A stretch of DNA of 64,000 nucleotides from the NCBI GenBank assembly GCA_963717515.1, contig OY970338.1:1116001-1180000 (forward strand). The letters run 5' to 3'. Under the pieces are notes generated by a model that was not told where the DNA came from, made no database searches, and saw only the letters and a program-made list of their open reading frames with translations. The position numbers were made by a program, and so were the translations under genes. Positions 15,001 to 19,050 of this stretch are shown here, piece by piece (the first letter of the stretch is position 1; every line of letters begins with the position of its first letter). The stretch comes from CAYXZQ01 sp963717515 (GTDB lineage: Archaea > Nanobdellota > Nanobdellia > Woesearchaeales > DSVV01).

Positions 15001-15046
15001 GACAAAATCATCGACAATAGTGATGGAGGCCGGGTACAGTGGATAA
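2..15046 (+). CDS. Giant secreted LamG/beta-helix/Gly-rich surface protein (5' end missing)
   Basis: The reading frame is open to the left edge, so the true start lies outside the window; about 5,014 residues are visible. Ten complete LamG-like (concanavalin-type) domains can be counted at about nt 423-1110, 1435-2110, 2210-2880, 3130-3790, 5425-6100, 6195-6850, 7095-7790, 8120-8770, 8865-9510 and 9760-10430, each ending in a G-[ST]-[IL]-D-E-x-x-[IL]-[WY]-N-R signature; the tail of another is at the edge. A beta-helix block with many short N/D-rich turns lies at 3955-5290. Two Gly-rich blocks (11041-11862, 12874-13695) are almost identical. Ig/FN3-like domains and a terminal beta-sandwich follow. 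N-x-S/T sequons are very frequent, as expected of a glycosylated archaeal surface protein. No C-terminal membrane segment or dockerin-like tag is visible. The likely role is an adhesin or glycan-binding surface protein (inference). Confidence 0.9.
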   Translation, partial: YIGEREDGVGNFNGSIDEIRIYNRALSASEIQMLYMSNLNKYDTDKWSFYINQSYDEPFISGTFTYQAFAEDSAGNVNKTEKSTLYVNAINPAITFISPTLANQSTTSNAFFIAKVSINESNLDEFKWNWNGTNYSIMDDSLVGMWNFDNVSTLGESTGLNGKVADLSGNGNDGNLGNDTYGTDPTWTSSGKYGGAFRFDGVHNDIYLGSDQSLQPQEVTVSAWVNLVYNENPCEYMVVVQTAEPYSGWENGYTLYYETANSAEGYPDVWWFIVDDNGGGDWKGISSDQGANLNKWTHLVGVMNGSHTLLYVNGVKQIGEDPTSKITYSSAETTIGSEASSSLECVFNGSIDEVKIYNRSLSSSEIQELYMSNLNKYAPDKWSFYINQTKNATDLLDDGTYTYQGFAKDTSDNWNQTEIRWITIGELPLDMTLNSPANASTVNNSHVLLNATVTDADDDLMTARLYSYYSDEINASEETGLVGLWHFDNDSSVGESDTHVYDWSGNGNDGVVTGSIWTDSGKFKGAYKFDGSDDSIDTGYMSSLNNLGEITIAAWVKHDSLTDDDMIVANYNGSDTNGFILFRNEDQSAGAVCSHLVDCYKFQLSSGGHTVYFNTNNRTSIAGEWTFITAVFRGQSQAEIWINGVNQSGCLDNSEGMISDTGDSPTNFTVGSSDALGSSFQFNGSLDEIAIYNRSLSSQEVKRLYDKGRYKLLYSGEDLSDGEEINYNLTSMPLSVQDGMVLLMHFDNDSSAGESDTHVYDWTGNGNDGTCTGTGCPSFISGGRFGGAYDYDGKDDGWNLGDLDVLDGLTSVSVSAWVNLNELEWFSIVGEWNESDDDEKAFAVEIREYGSLRGAVVDSNWDASFYESDAGAVDTDGWHQVVWIWGGGDDWHFYVDGEDVGANVDFTDTPSQGIKTITESLRVGRGEETGPYQVFNGTIDDIAIWNRALSAAEVQALYELGNGRYYWKGNVSDGTSSTESDTWWFELNISDTTPPAISFVKPTPPNATITTNTSVIVNVSINESNLDEFIWNWDGTNYTIMNDSLVLMMNFDNVGALGECTINNQPDCIKDLSGYGNDGTIIGATTYTSSGRYGGAYHFDGENDRISVADSSSMKIVQHLTVSLWIDYDKTADFWQDYVIAGGEGCVFGGSDRGYKIAVGSDGNLAGTVCNGTGSGSVPGGYGFLQWGGWHHVVLVYNGTHVYGYADGVLVGVTPFTGNINASDNSLLIGYVSNNYALNGTLDELRIWNRSLSSEEIQMLYMSNLNKYDTDKWSFYINQSKNSTAGLDNGTYTYQAFAKDEAGNLNQTDERWITIGESAQTIDCNSCADCNTKIAGASDGDIIRLNTTIINDAGDCIDFNGQDNVTFTCAGNTIDGNDDGNGAGIRLDNTGDGSDYNTIRDCTVTEFAFGIYIEDDSDFNTVQNVTTMDSDNTGLLLLCNHNNSIFNYTSISDSDPWVGYGISAGSGSCGNGIVGTKFIDIYINSTGHRGIIISGNVGYAENNTFKNVLIENIPGFGLWLYRNVSNNVFDNLTIRKAVSTGLTCSETNCDDNLFENIDISHVTDGTAITIRGDRNTFINLSSHDNENISLYMYFAQDTVIINGAFHNSNESGIQDYSSDRCVFANLSIYDNKYYGIQLQGHSEDSSIVNSTFYNNTLAGILFDDYGSGSLADITVYNNIFNNSQNVVIDPQSDYNYSFNVSLNCTGLKNIIGGDCIGGNYWTGPAGNFSDICPDSDHDGICDSPFDIYLTRGYDYRPLTEESGLSLTLNSPGNASTVNTSNVILNATVYGGGDTSLYGYYADEIEASEETGLVLLMHFDNDSSVGENDTHVYDWSGNGNNGTAYDANVSNADGYTPPQITQSSKFKSGYTFDNIDDCINVSDSSILDGMNKLTVSAWIKIKNYGSNSYSIVAKHHTVTTSRTYYVSINRSGYINFGLGLNGAAMTYNYSQSTIPLNEWTHIATSYDGLYRNIYINGMLDLKSSSSGIINSNDNPLTIGCRYKPGDEEYFNGTIDEVAIWNRSLSAHEVMELYDKGRMKLLYSEDNLPDSEEITYNLTSMPLSVQDGMVLLMHFDNDSSVGENDTHVYDWSGKGNNGTVYVNNSDSSIRGANASGKFGWAYDFDGDDSIETVSNPSLDLTSEFTISAWVYLKSYQDSHHVIANRQNGTGNSEHFLFGFENQSYKFWVRTTSGSSANINGSVAPLDEWIHMVGTYDGSEVRLYVNGEIDFTDAHSGTFLPETNPITIGAADNQFGRGEYLNGTIDEVAIWNRSLSVSEVRALYLLQKGRYYWKGNISDGTSSTESDVWWFDYEGKKPPEIAFAKLTPPNATTTANTSVVFNVSVNDTALGEFIWNWNRTNYTIMDSSLILMYNFDNVSALGECTVRDQAGCVKDMSGNGFDGTLGNSTAGTEPTWTSSGKYGGAYVYDATGDFIIDDDAEEHLNGLTEITVSLWVKADEIGTDKGFIIAKDPSGGDAILEMRYDASGAQGGGTNVIKMGFGGDTDITASQYESSNYSQTTEWQNIVATWTGGEAPKLYLDGVLDTPTYTDSDGDVISGATKLLIGKGGKDTTSSWNGTIDEVRIYDRVLSASDIQVLYMSNLNKYDTDKWSFYINQSKNATDGLDEGTYTYQAFALDEFWNQNQTEIRTITIGETNHPPNITLQYPPNASTVSDSYVVLNASVADADGDNMTANLYGYYADEIDESEEDGLVLLMHFNNDSSVGENDTFVHDWSGQGNNGAVNGSSWSDSGRFKGAFEFDGIDDNIDLVASNSIMNNNDTWTQAFWFKMDGEEDLPSDQRIMVLRRATTGSATFFEIEANAFSEDIVEFQYYNGGFYGFNISNRSTALDEWHHTAVTYDGSTFNGYFDGMLIGTVDDGFAGFGSGIAGLGRDIDADNLYFNGSIDELSLWNRTLSAQEVKRLYDKGRYKLLYSGSGLSDGEEINYNLTSMPLSMQKGMVLLMHFDNDSSVGENDTHVYDWTGNGNNGTCTNCPTFNLSGGKFGGGFTFNQEDEDHYDVSSLTLDNAQHFTIFFWYKRKLNNSEFSLGQKTDASTRMIIETNPTGEIDLEVCNGGWTNGHFRLNGTDWHNLVMVFDGTESSNETRLKGYIDGVAQTLTIDGSVPSSLGDMTDNFAIGRNGLNGAAYTNATFDEIAIWNRSLSASEVSELYELQSGRYYWKGNVSDGTSSAESDTWWFELNISDTTPPAISFVKPTPPNATITTNTSVIVNVSINESNLDEFIWNWDGTNYTIMNDSLVLMMNFDNVSALGDNDTYVVDVSRYGNGGWWANSTTGDINYTDGKYDLGIAFDGIDDYISLGNPESLRITGAMTVSAWVYINGFNTDHAIDSRIISKTGKATSPIDRGWDLTRESSDDKIYFSIAINSSTRVRVNSDGTAITGRWVHYAGVFEPSTALRLYIDGVLDNSNTVSIPASQYDSTVGVNIGRHGYSDYTETYLNGTIDEVRIYNRALSASEIQELYMSNLNKYDTDKWSFYINQSKNATDGLDDGTYTYQAFAKDEAGNVNQTERRVVTIQSERPPNITAVYPNSTSGFSYDPAVQINFSIAEPDDKTFNITFTNESGVNVTWYVDGVKQSLNVSTAGQTSEFNWTGNYTQAGSYLILVNVSNAAGFSYQYWNMTVNDSMYYPDCLDVSGDWVITSDYQLNSSVNCSLINITNGATLTSYQQGVHILADNIIIGNDSVLTHRDNSVSQLYWLNVSAVNLSVEVGGSIDISERGYDGGAGATYTDDSGSGYGPGGGGGISTNFADDGGGGAGYGGPGGRGGYYSTNNAGVGGPVYGGLIDSMDLGSGGGGGVGYDYGTDGGSGGGLAYLDISGILRVDGVIAADGQDGVKVGGFANRRAGAGGGGSGGTVYIVANSLVGDGSITSFGGDGGNTTQTSNRGAGGGGAGGRILLQYMNSSFSGSVSVSGGARGMTSSTGNAIAGGDGSIFRCEQIDGISGCVQSSNGVALSSVFSPNYSINLTRKVKQQWNDTYMKWNDTTIADINYSVSVLQAVTGYDIYNNSVRVDTLETSISGVLTSFDISLNGEHEILIEKTQDSTPPIITLYHPDPEEKITVDWALLNWSVVDDWDWTLWCNLSINGILNESNISIQNNTVYAAYLPYLADDDYVWNVTCWDSNQNANSSSRNFSIEADVQAPAVILNYPDDNQSLYWGFPSKYINFSWNASDDIDTEPLCNLTINGSVIGSNIPSTNATLINYSVELDILGTYFWNVTCWDEMGNVNTSDTRNVTILTNYSNCPDYSGAWVLSSDYLLNSSVNCSTINITNSAMLTAYQQGVHILADNIIIGNDSVLTHRDNGVSQLYWLNVSAVNLSVEVGGSIDISERGYDGGAGATYTDDSGSGYGPGGGGGISTNFADDGGGGAGYGGPGGRGGYYSTNNAGVGGPVYGGLIDSMDLGSGGGGGVGYDYGTDGGSGGGLAYLDISGILRVDGVIAADGQDGVKVGGFANRRAGAGGGGSGGTVYIVANSLVGDGSITSFGGDGGNTTQTSNRGAGGGGAGGRILLQYMNSSFSGSVSVSGGARGMTSSTGNAIAGGDGSIFRCEQIEGISLCRQSSNGVVLDSVFSQNYSTNLTRVVDFLWNNTYARWNDTGTIIISYSLSGLAVSTNFTRYNNSVSMGINSTDDTGTLPWFTVALGSEHEIIVSESTRPMMTSARIYSASNTSADDLIGLCQASDPNGDNLSYFYRWYKDSALYSNGSTGTDYGSGLEINVNNMSSGNVSGGDIWILSCLASDGLFFSYWKNSSTIEIQDLPPTNVSLIWPNNGNSTLLSRKPNFNWTPATDPENDSLTYEITIQRMTCGSPLGCTVSSLKANTTDTNYTPQTDLDIDSWYNWSVRVYDGEQWSSYSETWNFSILSTSMVALSGTVNFGSLTVNEINDTTDNDPLPFMIENDGNVRLNISIYAQNALWDSEPLGTQYFTFKADNSTETNACAWPLSQVSWAYVDGTTIAQARLAVAYLNFTGNDSVEIDIGIIVPPNEPPGTKSSTIVMEAGYSG
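2936..3153 (+). repeat. 218-bp exact repeat, copy 1 (linker and start of LamG domain)
   Basis: No difference was seen from 9563-9780; the offset is 6,627 bp, in frame. It covers the Ig-like linker that begins with the S-D-T-W-W-F-E-L motif and runs into the first strand of the next LamG domain. Similarity continues upstream with mismatches. Confidence 0.88.
9563..9780 (+). repeat. 218-bp exact repeat, copy 2
   Basis: Partner of 2936-3153 within the same giant gene. Downstream of both copies the LamG domains diverge strongly. Confidence 0.88.
11041..11862 (+). repeat. 822-bp direct repeat, copy 1 (Gly-rich block)
   Basis: By eye this is identical to 12874-13695 apart from one base (A/G in gataat[A/G]gtgtc, giving Ser versus Gly). 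The offset is 1,833 bp, a multiple of three, so the frame is kept. It encodes a Gly-rich stretch with long G-G-G-G runs. Confidence 0.9.
12874..13695 (+). repeat. 822-bp direct repeat, copy 2 (Gly-rich block)
   Basis: Second copy of the Gly-rich coding block at 11041-11862. The flanking Cys-containing and Ig-like sequence is diverged between the copies, so only this block was recently duplicated or homogenised. Confidence 0.9.
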
Positions 15047-15941
15047 TGACAACTATCCCAATCTCAGACGCCATCTGAGCAGTCTCCAGGCCAAGAGGGT
15101 CTACCGGATGATGGACAAAAAAGAGGCATTTGTGCCTGTTTCAGTCTTCTCTGAACAGCAGCCCCTGCTTGAGACCATTGTAAAATACCTAAAACAAGAA
15201 GGGCTTGGTTTCGCAGATATCGCACGGCTGACAAACAGGGCACCATCGACAATCTCCACAACATACTTCAACGCGAAAGGGAATCCTGTGATGAGAAAAC
15301 TGCCAGGCCCCTCCATCCCTGTCTCTGCGATCGCCGACAGGAGGCTTTCGACATTCGAGTCCCTGGTCTTTTATCTGAGATACAGGCTTGAAAAGAGCCT
15401 TTCAGACATATCTGGGTTGTTGAGAAGGAACCTCAAGGCCGTATGCAGGACACACCATAATGCCCTTGTAAAACTTGACAAAGATGATTACATGGAATCC
15501 ATCATCAAGAACGAACAGATGCTGCTTTCAGTCATCAACAAAAATTTCAAGGACATGCATGAACTGGATAAGGTGCTTAGGCTCAACAAGCAGGGGTTGA
15601 TTCCGGCATCCATTTTCCTCCAGGACCTGAGCCCCTTGAAAGCTGTCGTTGGCTATCTCAAAGGACATATGGGCATCAGCGAGATTGCATCAGGGCTCAA
15701 CCGGTCAAAGGCGCTCGTGAGCCTGTCATATACTGCCGAAATCAAGGTGACAGACTACAGCTACAACATCCCCCTCAGAAAACTGTCTGACAGGAAGTTC
15801 TCGATAATGGAGTCTGTTGTCTGCCACCTGATAAGGGGTGAGGGGCTCACAGTATCAGATACAGCAAGGATGCTGCACAGGAACCCGAGCAATATCTCAC
15901 AATTGTATAAAAGATACAAGGACAAGGAATCCGCTGGATAG
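15039..15941 (+). CDS. Protein of four tandem helix-turn-helix repeats
   Basis: About 300 residues from a GTG that overlaps the end of the giant gene by 8 nt; an in-frame ATG at 15108 is the alternative start. The protein is four copies of a roughly 65-residue unit. Each begins with an [VI]-P-[VAL]-[SR] strand, continues with a helix around 'hExhVxYL', then a helix-turn-helix (for example F-A-D-I-A-R-L-T-N-R-A-P-S-T-I-S and V-S-D-T-A-R-M-L-H-R-N-P-S-N-I-S). The family looks like a DNA-binding regulator of the sigma-region-4/transposase HTH type, but I do not recognise a named family. The overlap with the giant gene suggests co-transcription and perhaps control of surface-protein expression (inference). 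Confidence 0.75.
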   Translation: MDNDNYPNLRRHLSSLQAKRVYRMMDKKEAFVPVSVFSEQQPLLETIVKYLKQEGLGFADIARLTNRAPSTISTTYFNAKGNPVMRKLPGPSIPVSAIADRRLSTFESLVFYLRYRLEKSLSDISGLLRRNLKAVCRTHHNALVKLDKDDYMESIIKNEQMLLSVINKNFKDMHELDKVLRLNKQGLIPASIFLQDLSPLKAVVGYLKGHMGISEIASGLNRSKALVSLSYTAEIKVTDYSYNIPLRKLSDRKFSIMESVVCHLIRGEGLTVSDTARMLHRNPSNISQLYKRYKDKESAG

Positions 15942-15942
15942 G

Positions 15943-15955
15943 AAAAAATATTTAA
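15943..15955 (+). promoter_or_regulatory. TATA box for the 15982 gene
   Basis: AAAAATATTTAAG lies just after the preceding stop codon. Its centre is about 32 nt before the ATG at 15982, which supports that ATG over upstream in-frame starts inside the HTH gene. Confidence 0.65.
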
Positions 15956-15981
15956 GACAGTATTGCAATGATGCTGAAGAT

Positions 15982-16353
15982 ATGGCAAAAATACCAGGAA
16001 TAGTGTTCATCATCATCGGCGCGGTTGTCGCAATAACATCGATCATTGTCAGATCCATATTCTTTTTCATATATGTCGGTGCAGGGTTCATCCTCTGGGG
16101 CGGTGGGAAGATATTATACAGCAGGCTGGCAGAGGAAGAGAAGCCAAAGAAGGATATGGCCCGCCAGCATGTACATCACAAAGCACCAAATCATTCATGC
16201 CCTTACTGCAACAGGCTGACAAGGCCCCATGACAATTTCTGCTCAAACTGCGGCGCGCTCCTAAAACACCAGAGGGGTCACGAAAACCTCAATCAGGGCA
16301 GCCACAACCAGCACAATTATGGATATAATAATCAGATCAGACGCGTCCCATAA
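15982..16353 (+). CDS. Small membrane protein with C-terminal zinc ribbon
   Basis: 123 residues. Two hydrophobic segments (about residues 5-23 and 27-45) are followed by a charged linker and a zinc ribbon, C-P-Y-C with 12 intervening residues before C-S-N-C-G at about 74-93, then a His/Asn/Gln-rich tail. The frame stays open upstream into the HTH gene, but the TATA box at 15943-15955 places the start at this ATG. The last 93 nt overlap the 3' end of the convergent SpoIIM-like gene. The family is unknown; membrane proteins with zinc ribbons of this kind are common in archaea, and no specific role can be given. Confidence 0.7.
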   Translation: MAKIPGIVFIIIGAVVAITSIIVRSIFFFIYVGAGFILWGGGKILYSRLAEEEKPKKDMARQHVHHKAPNHSCPYCNRLTRPHDNFCSNCGALLKHQRGHENLNQGSHNQHNYGYNNQIRRVP

Positions 16354-17181
16354 CGCGGTCTCGAATTTCTTTGAGCCGAAGCTGTGCTTTATTACTGCAA
16401 TGGATATTATCCCTCCTGCAAGCCCTCCGATGAAGTAGGCGAGTATCTCAAGGACACCATGCAGGGAATACTTGAGAAACCCAAGAGCGATTATCTGGAC
16501 ATAGGCAGCTGCCTTTGCAGGCCCTGAGCTTGCCACTATCGCGTCGATATTCTTGCGAATGAACAGCCCGACAGCAGCGCCGATAACAGAAGCGTTCCAC
16601 GCAAGGATATATATCGCGCCAAGGCCATAGATGAATGAGAATATGAGGCAGAATATAAGCACCTTGGTATTGTTTAGCAGGATCTTGACAAACTCACTTG
16701 CCTGGATGCTCAGCCCGGTGACCCCTCCGTTGATATTGTAGAATGTCTCGGTCTGGGTCTGGAAAAGCACTGAATTGCCGTCAGCCGGCGTATGGAAAAA
16801 AGGCAGGACAAAGCCGAGAGCCCCGGTTATCTGGGGGAAGAACACATACCAGAAGACATAGGCAATGGTGAATCCGAAGAAGAGGAATATGAAGACCTTG
16901 AGAGCCTTAAAATGCTCCTTTAGCAGGATGAGCTCATCTGTCTCATTCTCATCCTTCTTCTCCTCGAACCTGATTGTGTTGTAGACAATCGGAATTGAAG
17001 CGAGGACTGTCAGGAACACCATGACGAGCGACGAATACTGGTAGAATATCCAAAGGCTCAGGAACATTGCGACAGATGCATAGGAAAACCCCAGAAGAAT
17101 CATCTGCAGGGGCCTCTTTTCAGCGCTGACCGGGTTTGTTAGGGATTCAAGCACCATCAGGTGATTACTGATATGCCTCAT
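16261..17181 (-). CDS. Stage II sporulation protein M (SpoIIM/DUF95)-like membrane protein
   Basis: 306 residues, with about six hydrophobic segments. The C-terminal half has the SpoIIM-like pattern: N-N-T-K-V-L near 168, a Gly-rich helix A-W-N-A-S-V-I-G-A-A-V-G near 194, and K-Y-S-L-H-G-V-L-E-I near 237 followed by another Gly-rich segment, the family hallmark in archaea. Archaeal members are thought to act in membrane remodelling or vesicle-related processes; the exact function is not established. A TATA box shared with the divergent gene at 17234 sits 25 nt upstream of the ATG at 17181. A second ATG at 17157 also has a TATA-like TTTAAATATG at a suitable distance, so the start is uncertain by 8 codons. 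Confidence 0.8.
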   Translation of the reverse strand: MRHISNHLMVLESLTNPVSAEKRPLQMILLGFSYASVAMFLSLWIFYQYSSLVMVFLTVLASIPIVYNTIRFEEKKDENETDELILLKEHFKALKVFIFLFFGFTIAYVFWYVFFPQITGALGFVLPFFHTPADGNSVLFQTQTETFYNINGGVTGLSIQASEFVKILLNNTKVLIFCLIFSFIYGLGAIYILAWNASVIGAAVGLFIRKNIDAIVASSGPAKAAAYVQIIALGFLKYSLHGVLEILAYFIGGLAGGIISIAVIKHSFGSKKFETALWDASDLIIISIIVLVVAALIEVFVTPLVF

Positions 17182-17200
17182 ATTTAAAGCTTTTTACGAA

Positions 17201-17213
17201 AATTATAAATATG
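17201..17213. promoter_or_regulatory. Shared, near-palindromic TATA box between divergent genes
   Basis: AATTATAAATATG reads as a TATA box on both strands (ATTTATAA on the minus strand). It lies about 25 nt from the minus-strand ATG at 17181 and about 27 nt from the plus-strand ATG at 17234. Confidence 0.6.
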
Positions 17214-17233
17214 CCATTAATGAATTATTGGCC

Positions 17234-18052
17234 ATGATGAAGCCTGCGATGCTAATGATTGCTATAATCCTGCTTAGCTCAGCAGTCCTTGGCCTCGGCC
17301 TTGCCCCTGCAAAAAAAGACGTGATGTTTGCGCCCGGCGGCTCAGAAGTGATAACATACAGGGTCTACAACACGGAAAATACTGCTTTCACAGCAGACAT
17401 AACTCTTAACGGCACGCTTTCTGATTACATCACCCTGAGCAATGATACGATCGATTTCAGAGGCAACGAGAAATTTAAAGAGTTCAACCTGACAGTAAAA
17501 ATGCCCCAAAAGCTCAGCTCGATGCTTTTCGCAGACATCACAGTGAAGAAGGGCAGTGTCAAGGTCCCTTCAAGGCTGACCCTATCAAAGGGCGGGCTGA
17601 TGCCAACAGGAAGCGTTGTCCAGCAGACAAGCGCTGACAAGACCAACAGGCTGACAAACTACGTATTGCCCGCGGCCCTCATCCTGATAATATTTGCAAA
17701 TATCGTCTACTTCGCCACAGGGAAGCTCAAGACAATGAAACCACGGAGCAGGAAACACCCTAAGACTGCCGAGGAAGCCCTTGCATTCCTGAAAAAGATA
17801 GACATCGGCAGGTTCAGGGAGTTTGTGACCCCCGAGAACAACGAGATTGCTGACTGGGTCAAGGAAAAGGACCCGGCCCTTGCCTTCAAGCTATATGATA
17901 TCACTGACAGGAGGGAGATGATACATGCAATAGAGAGTCACCTGTCAAAACAAGGAATAGAAAAAGACGCAGGCGAACTCAAGGATGAGATAAAAGAGCT
18001 GAAAAAAGAGCTTGATACATTTGAATTCAGCGGATTTGAAAAAGATTTATAA
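17234..18052 (+). CDS. Secreted/membrane protein: signal peptide, beta domain, one TM segment, cytoplasmic helical tail
   Basis: 272 residues from the ATG at 17234 (a TTG two codons upstream is possible). Residues 1-20 form a signal peptide (M-M-K-P-A-M-L-M-I-A-I-I-L-L-S-S-A). Next comes an extracellular Ig-like/alpha-galactosidase-NEW3-like beta domain to about 120, a transmembrane segment at about 142-162 and a cytoplasmic part of about 110 residues that ends in a charged coiled-coil (K-D-E-I-K-E-L-K-K-E-L-D). The layout suggests a surface-to-cytoplasm link, but I do not recognise the family. The TATA box of the next gene overlaps this gene's stop codon. Confidence 0.75.
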   Translation: MMKPAMLMIAIILLSSAVLGLGLAPAKKDVMFAPGGSEVITYRVYNTENTAFTADITLNGTLSDYITLSNDTIDFRGNEKFKEFNLTVKMPQKLSSMLFADITVKKGSVKVPSRLTLSKGGLMPTGSVVQQTSADKTNRLTNYVLPAALILIIFANIVYFATGKLKTMKPRSRKHPKTAEEALAFLKKIDIGRFREFVTPENNEIADWVKEKDPALAFKLYDITDRREMIHAIESHLSKQGIEKDAGELKDEIKELKKELDTFEFSGFEKDL

Positions 18053-18056
18053 ATAA
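18044..18056 (+). promoter_or_regulatory. TATA box of the aIF2-beta operon
   Basis: GATTTATAAATAA overlaps the stop codon of the upstream gene. Its centre is about 26 nt before the ATG at 18076, implying a leaderless mRNA. Confidence 0.65.
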
Positions 18057-18075
18057 TCAGGGATTCTTCTTGTTC

Positions 18076-18477
18076 ATGACATACGAGGACCTATTGAAGC
18101 AGGCTTACAGCAAGCTTCCTGATGTATCGACGCAGAAGGCAAGATTCGAGGTGCCCAAGGTGATGGGGCATGTCCAGGGAAACAAGACGATACTCTCCAA
18201 CTTTTACCAGATAGCCGCAACCCTCCAGAGGAAGCCGCAGCATCTCATAAAATTCCTGACAAAGGAGCTTGCCACGCCGGCATCGTTCAAGAAGACATAT
18301 GTCATCTTCGGGACAAAGATCCCTGCTTCCAGGATAAATGACAAGATCGAGCAGTATGTCGAGGAATACGTCCTCTGCAAGGAATGCGGTAAGCCCGATA
18401 CCAAGCTTATCAGGGAAGACAAGTTTCTATTCATAAAATGCCTTGCATGCGGCTCAAGACGCTCTGTCAAGGCCTAA
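18076..18477 (+). CDS. eif2b: Translation initiation factor aIF2 subunit beta
   Basis: 133 residues, the usual length of the archaeal protein. It has the N-terminal helix, the central alpha/beta domain (with R-F-E-V-P, G-N-K-T and H-L-I-K-F-L-x-K-E-L) and a C-terminal zinc ribbon C-x-x-C ... C-x-x-C (C-K-E-C-G-K-P-D and C-L-A-C-G). The aIF2 heterotrimer delivers Met-tRNAi to the small ribosomal subunit; beta contacts gamma. The start is the ATG at 18076, supported by the TATA box; a TTG two codons upstream is less likely. It is followed after 1 nt by DUF424 and then, with overlap, by acylphosphatase, so the three form one operon. Confidence 0.96.
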   Translation: MTYEDLLKQAYSKLPDVSTQKARFEVPKVMGHVQGNKTILSNFYQIAATLQRKPQHLIKFLTKELATPASFKKTYVIFGTKIPASRINDKIEQYVEEYVLCKECGKPDTKLIREDKFLFIKCLACGSRRSVKA

Positions 18478-18478
18478 G

Positions 18479-18781
18479 ATGATCGCTAAAAAGCATGTGA
18501 CACCGGACGGCAGGCTCATCCTCGCTGTCTGCGACACCGAGCTCCAAGGAAAGCTCATCGAGGGTCCAAGAGCAAGGATAGATATGGGTTCTGATTTCTA
18601 TAAAGGCACTGAGACAGGGGAAGAAGAGCTCCTGATGCTCATGAAAAAAGCATACATCCTGAACATCACAGGAAAAGAGTCTGTCGGCTTTGCGGTCGAA
18701 AATGGGTTTGTCGGCGAGAAGCATGTACTGATGATAAAAGGCATACCGCATGCACAGGCCATGGTCGTTCCAGAAGAATGA
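18479..18781 (+). CDS. DUF424 family protein
   Basis: 100 residues beginning 1 nt after the aIF2-beta stop codon. It fits the small archaeal DUF424 family (COG2412): an early V-C-D-x-E-L-x-G-K segment, F-Y-K-G near 41, and a C-terminal beta region with G-F-V and a proline after the I-K-G motif. The family has no assigned biochemical role; its position directly behind a translation factor suggests a link to translation (inference). The last codons overlap the acylphosphatase start (ATGA), typical of translational coupling. Confidence 0.85.
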   Translation: MIAKKHVTPDGRLILAVCDTELQGKLIEGPRARIDMGSDFYKGTETGEEELLMLMKKAYILNITGKESVGFAVENGFVGEKHVLMIKGIPHAQAMVVPEE

Positions 18782-19047
18782 AAACATACAGGATTATTGC
18801 ATCCGGCAGGGTGCAGGGCGTCTTTTTTAGACAGAACACGAAGAAAAAGGCTATCGAGCTCATGATCTCGGGGTCTGTCAGGAATCTTCAGTCTGGTGAT
18901 GTCGAGATATACGCGCAAGGCAGAGAAGCAGACATGAGCAGATTCATTGGATGGTGCAGGGATGGCCCGGCGTCGTCGCGTGTCGATGATCTGGCAATAA
19001 AAGAAACCGAAATGGACAGGATGGAAGGATTCAATGTAATATTCTAG
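18778..19047 (+). CDS. acyP: Acylphosphatase
   Basis: 89 residues, the normal family length. The signature G-R-V-Q-G-V-F-F-R places the phosphate-binding loop and catalytic Arg at residue 18; the second signature S-V-R-N-L-Q-S-G-D-V-E gives the catalytic Asn at 36. The enzyme hydrolyses carboxyl-phosphate bonds, as in acetyl or carbamoyl phosphate. The start overlaps the DUF424 stop in an ATGA junction. It ends 3 nt before the convergent R15P isomerase-like gene. Confidence 0.95.
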   Translation: MKTYRIIASGRVQGVFFRQNTKKKAIELMISGSVRNLQSGDVEIYAQGREADMSRFIGWCRDGPASSRVDDLAIKETEMDRMEGFNVIF

Positions 19048-19050
19048 GGC

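Noticed and set aside
2..15046. CRISPR-like array in the repetitive first 15 kb
   Set aside because: The repeats are hundreds of bases long, keep the reading frame and encode protein domains; there are no short regularly spaced repeats.
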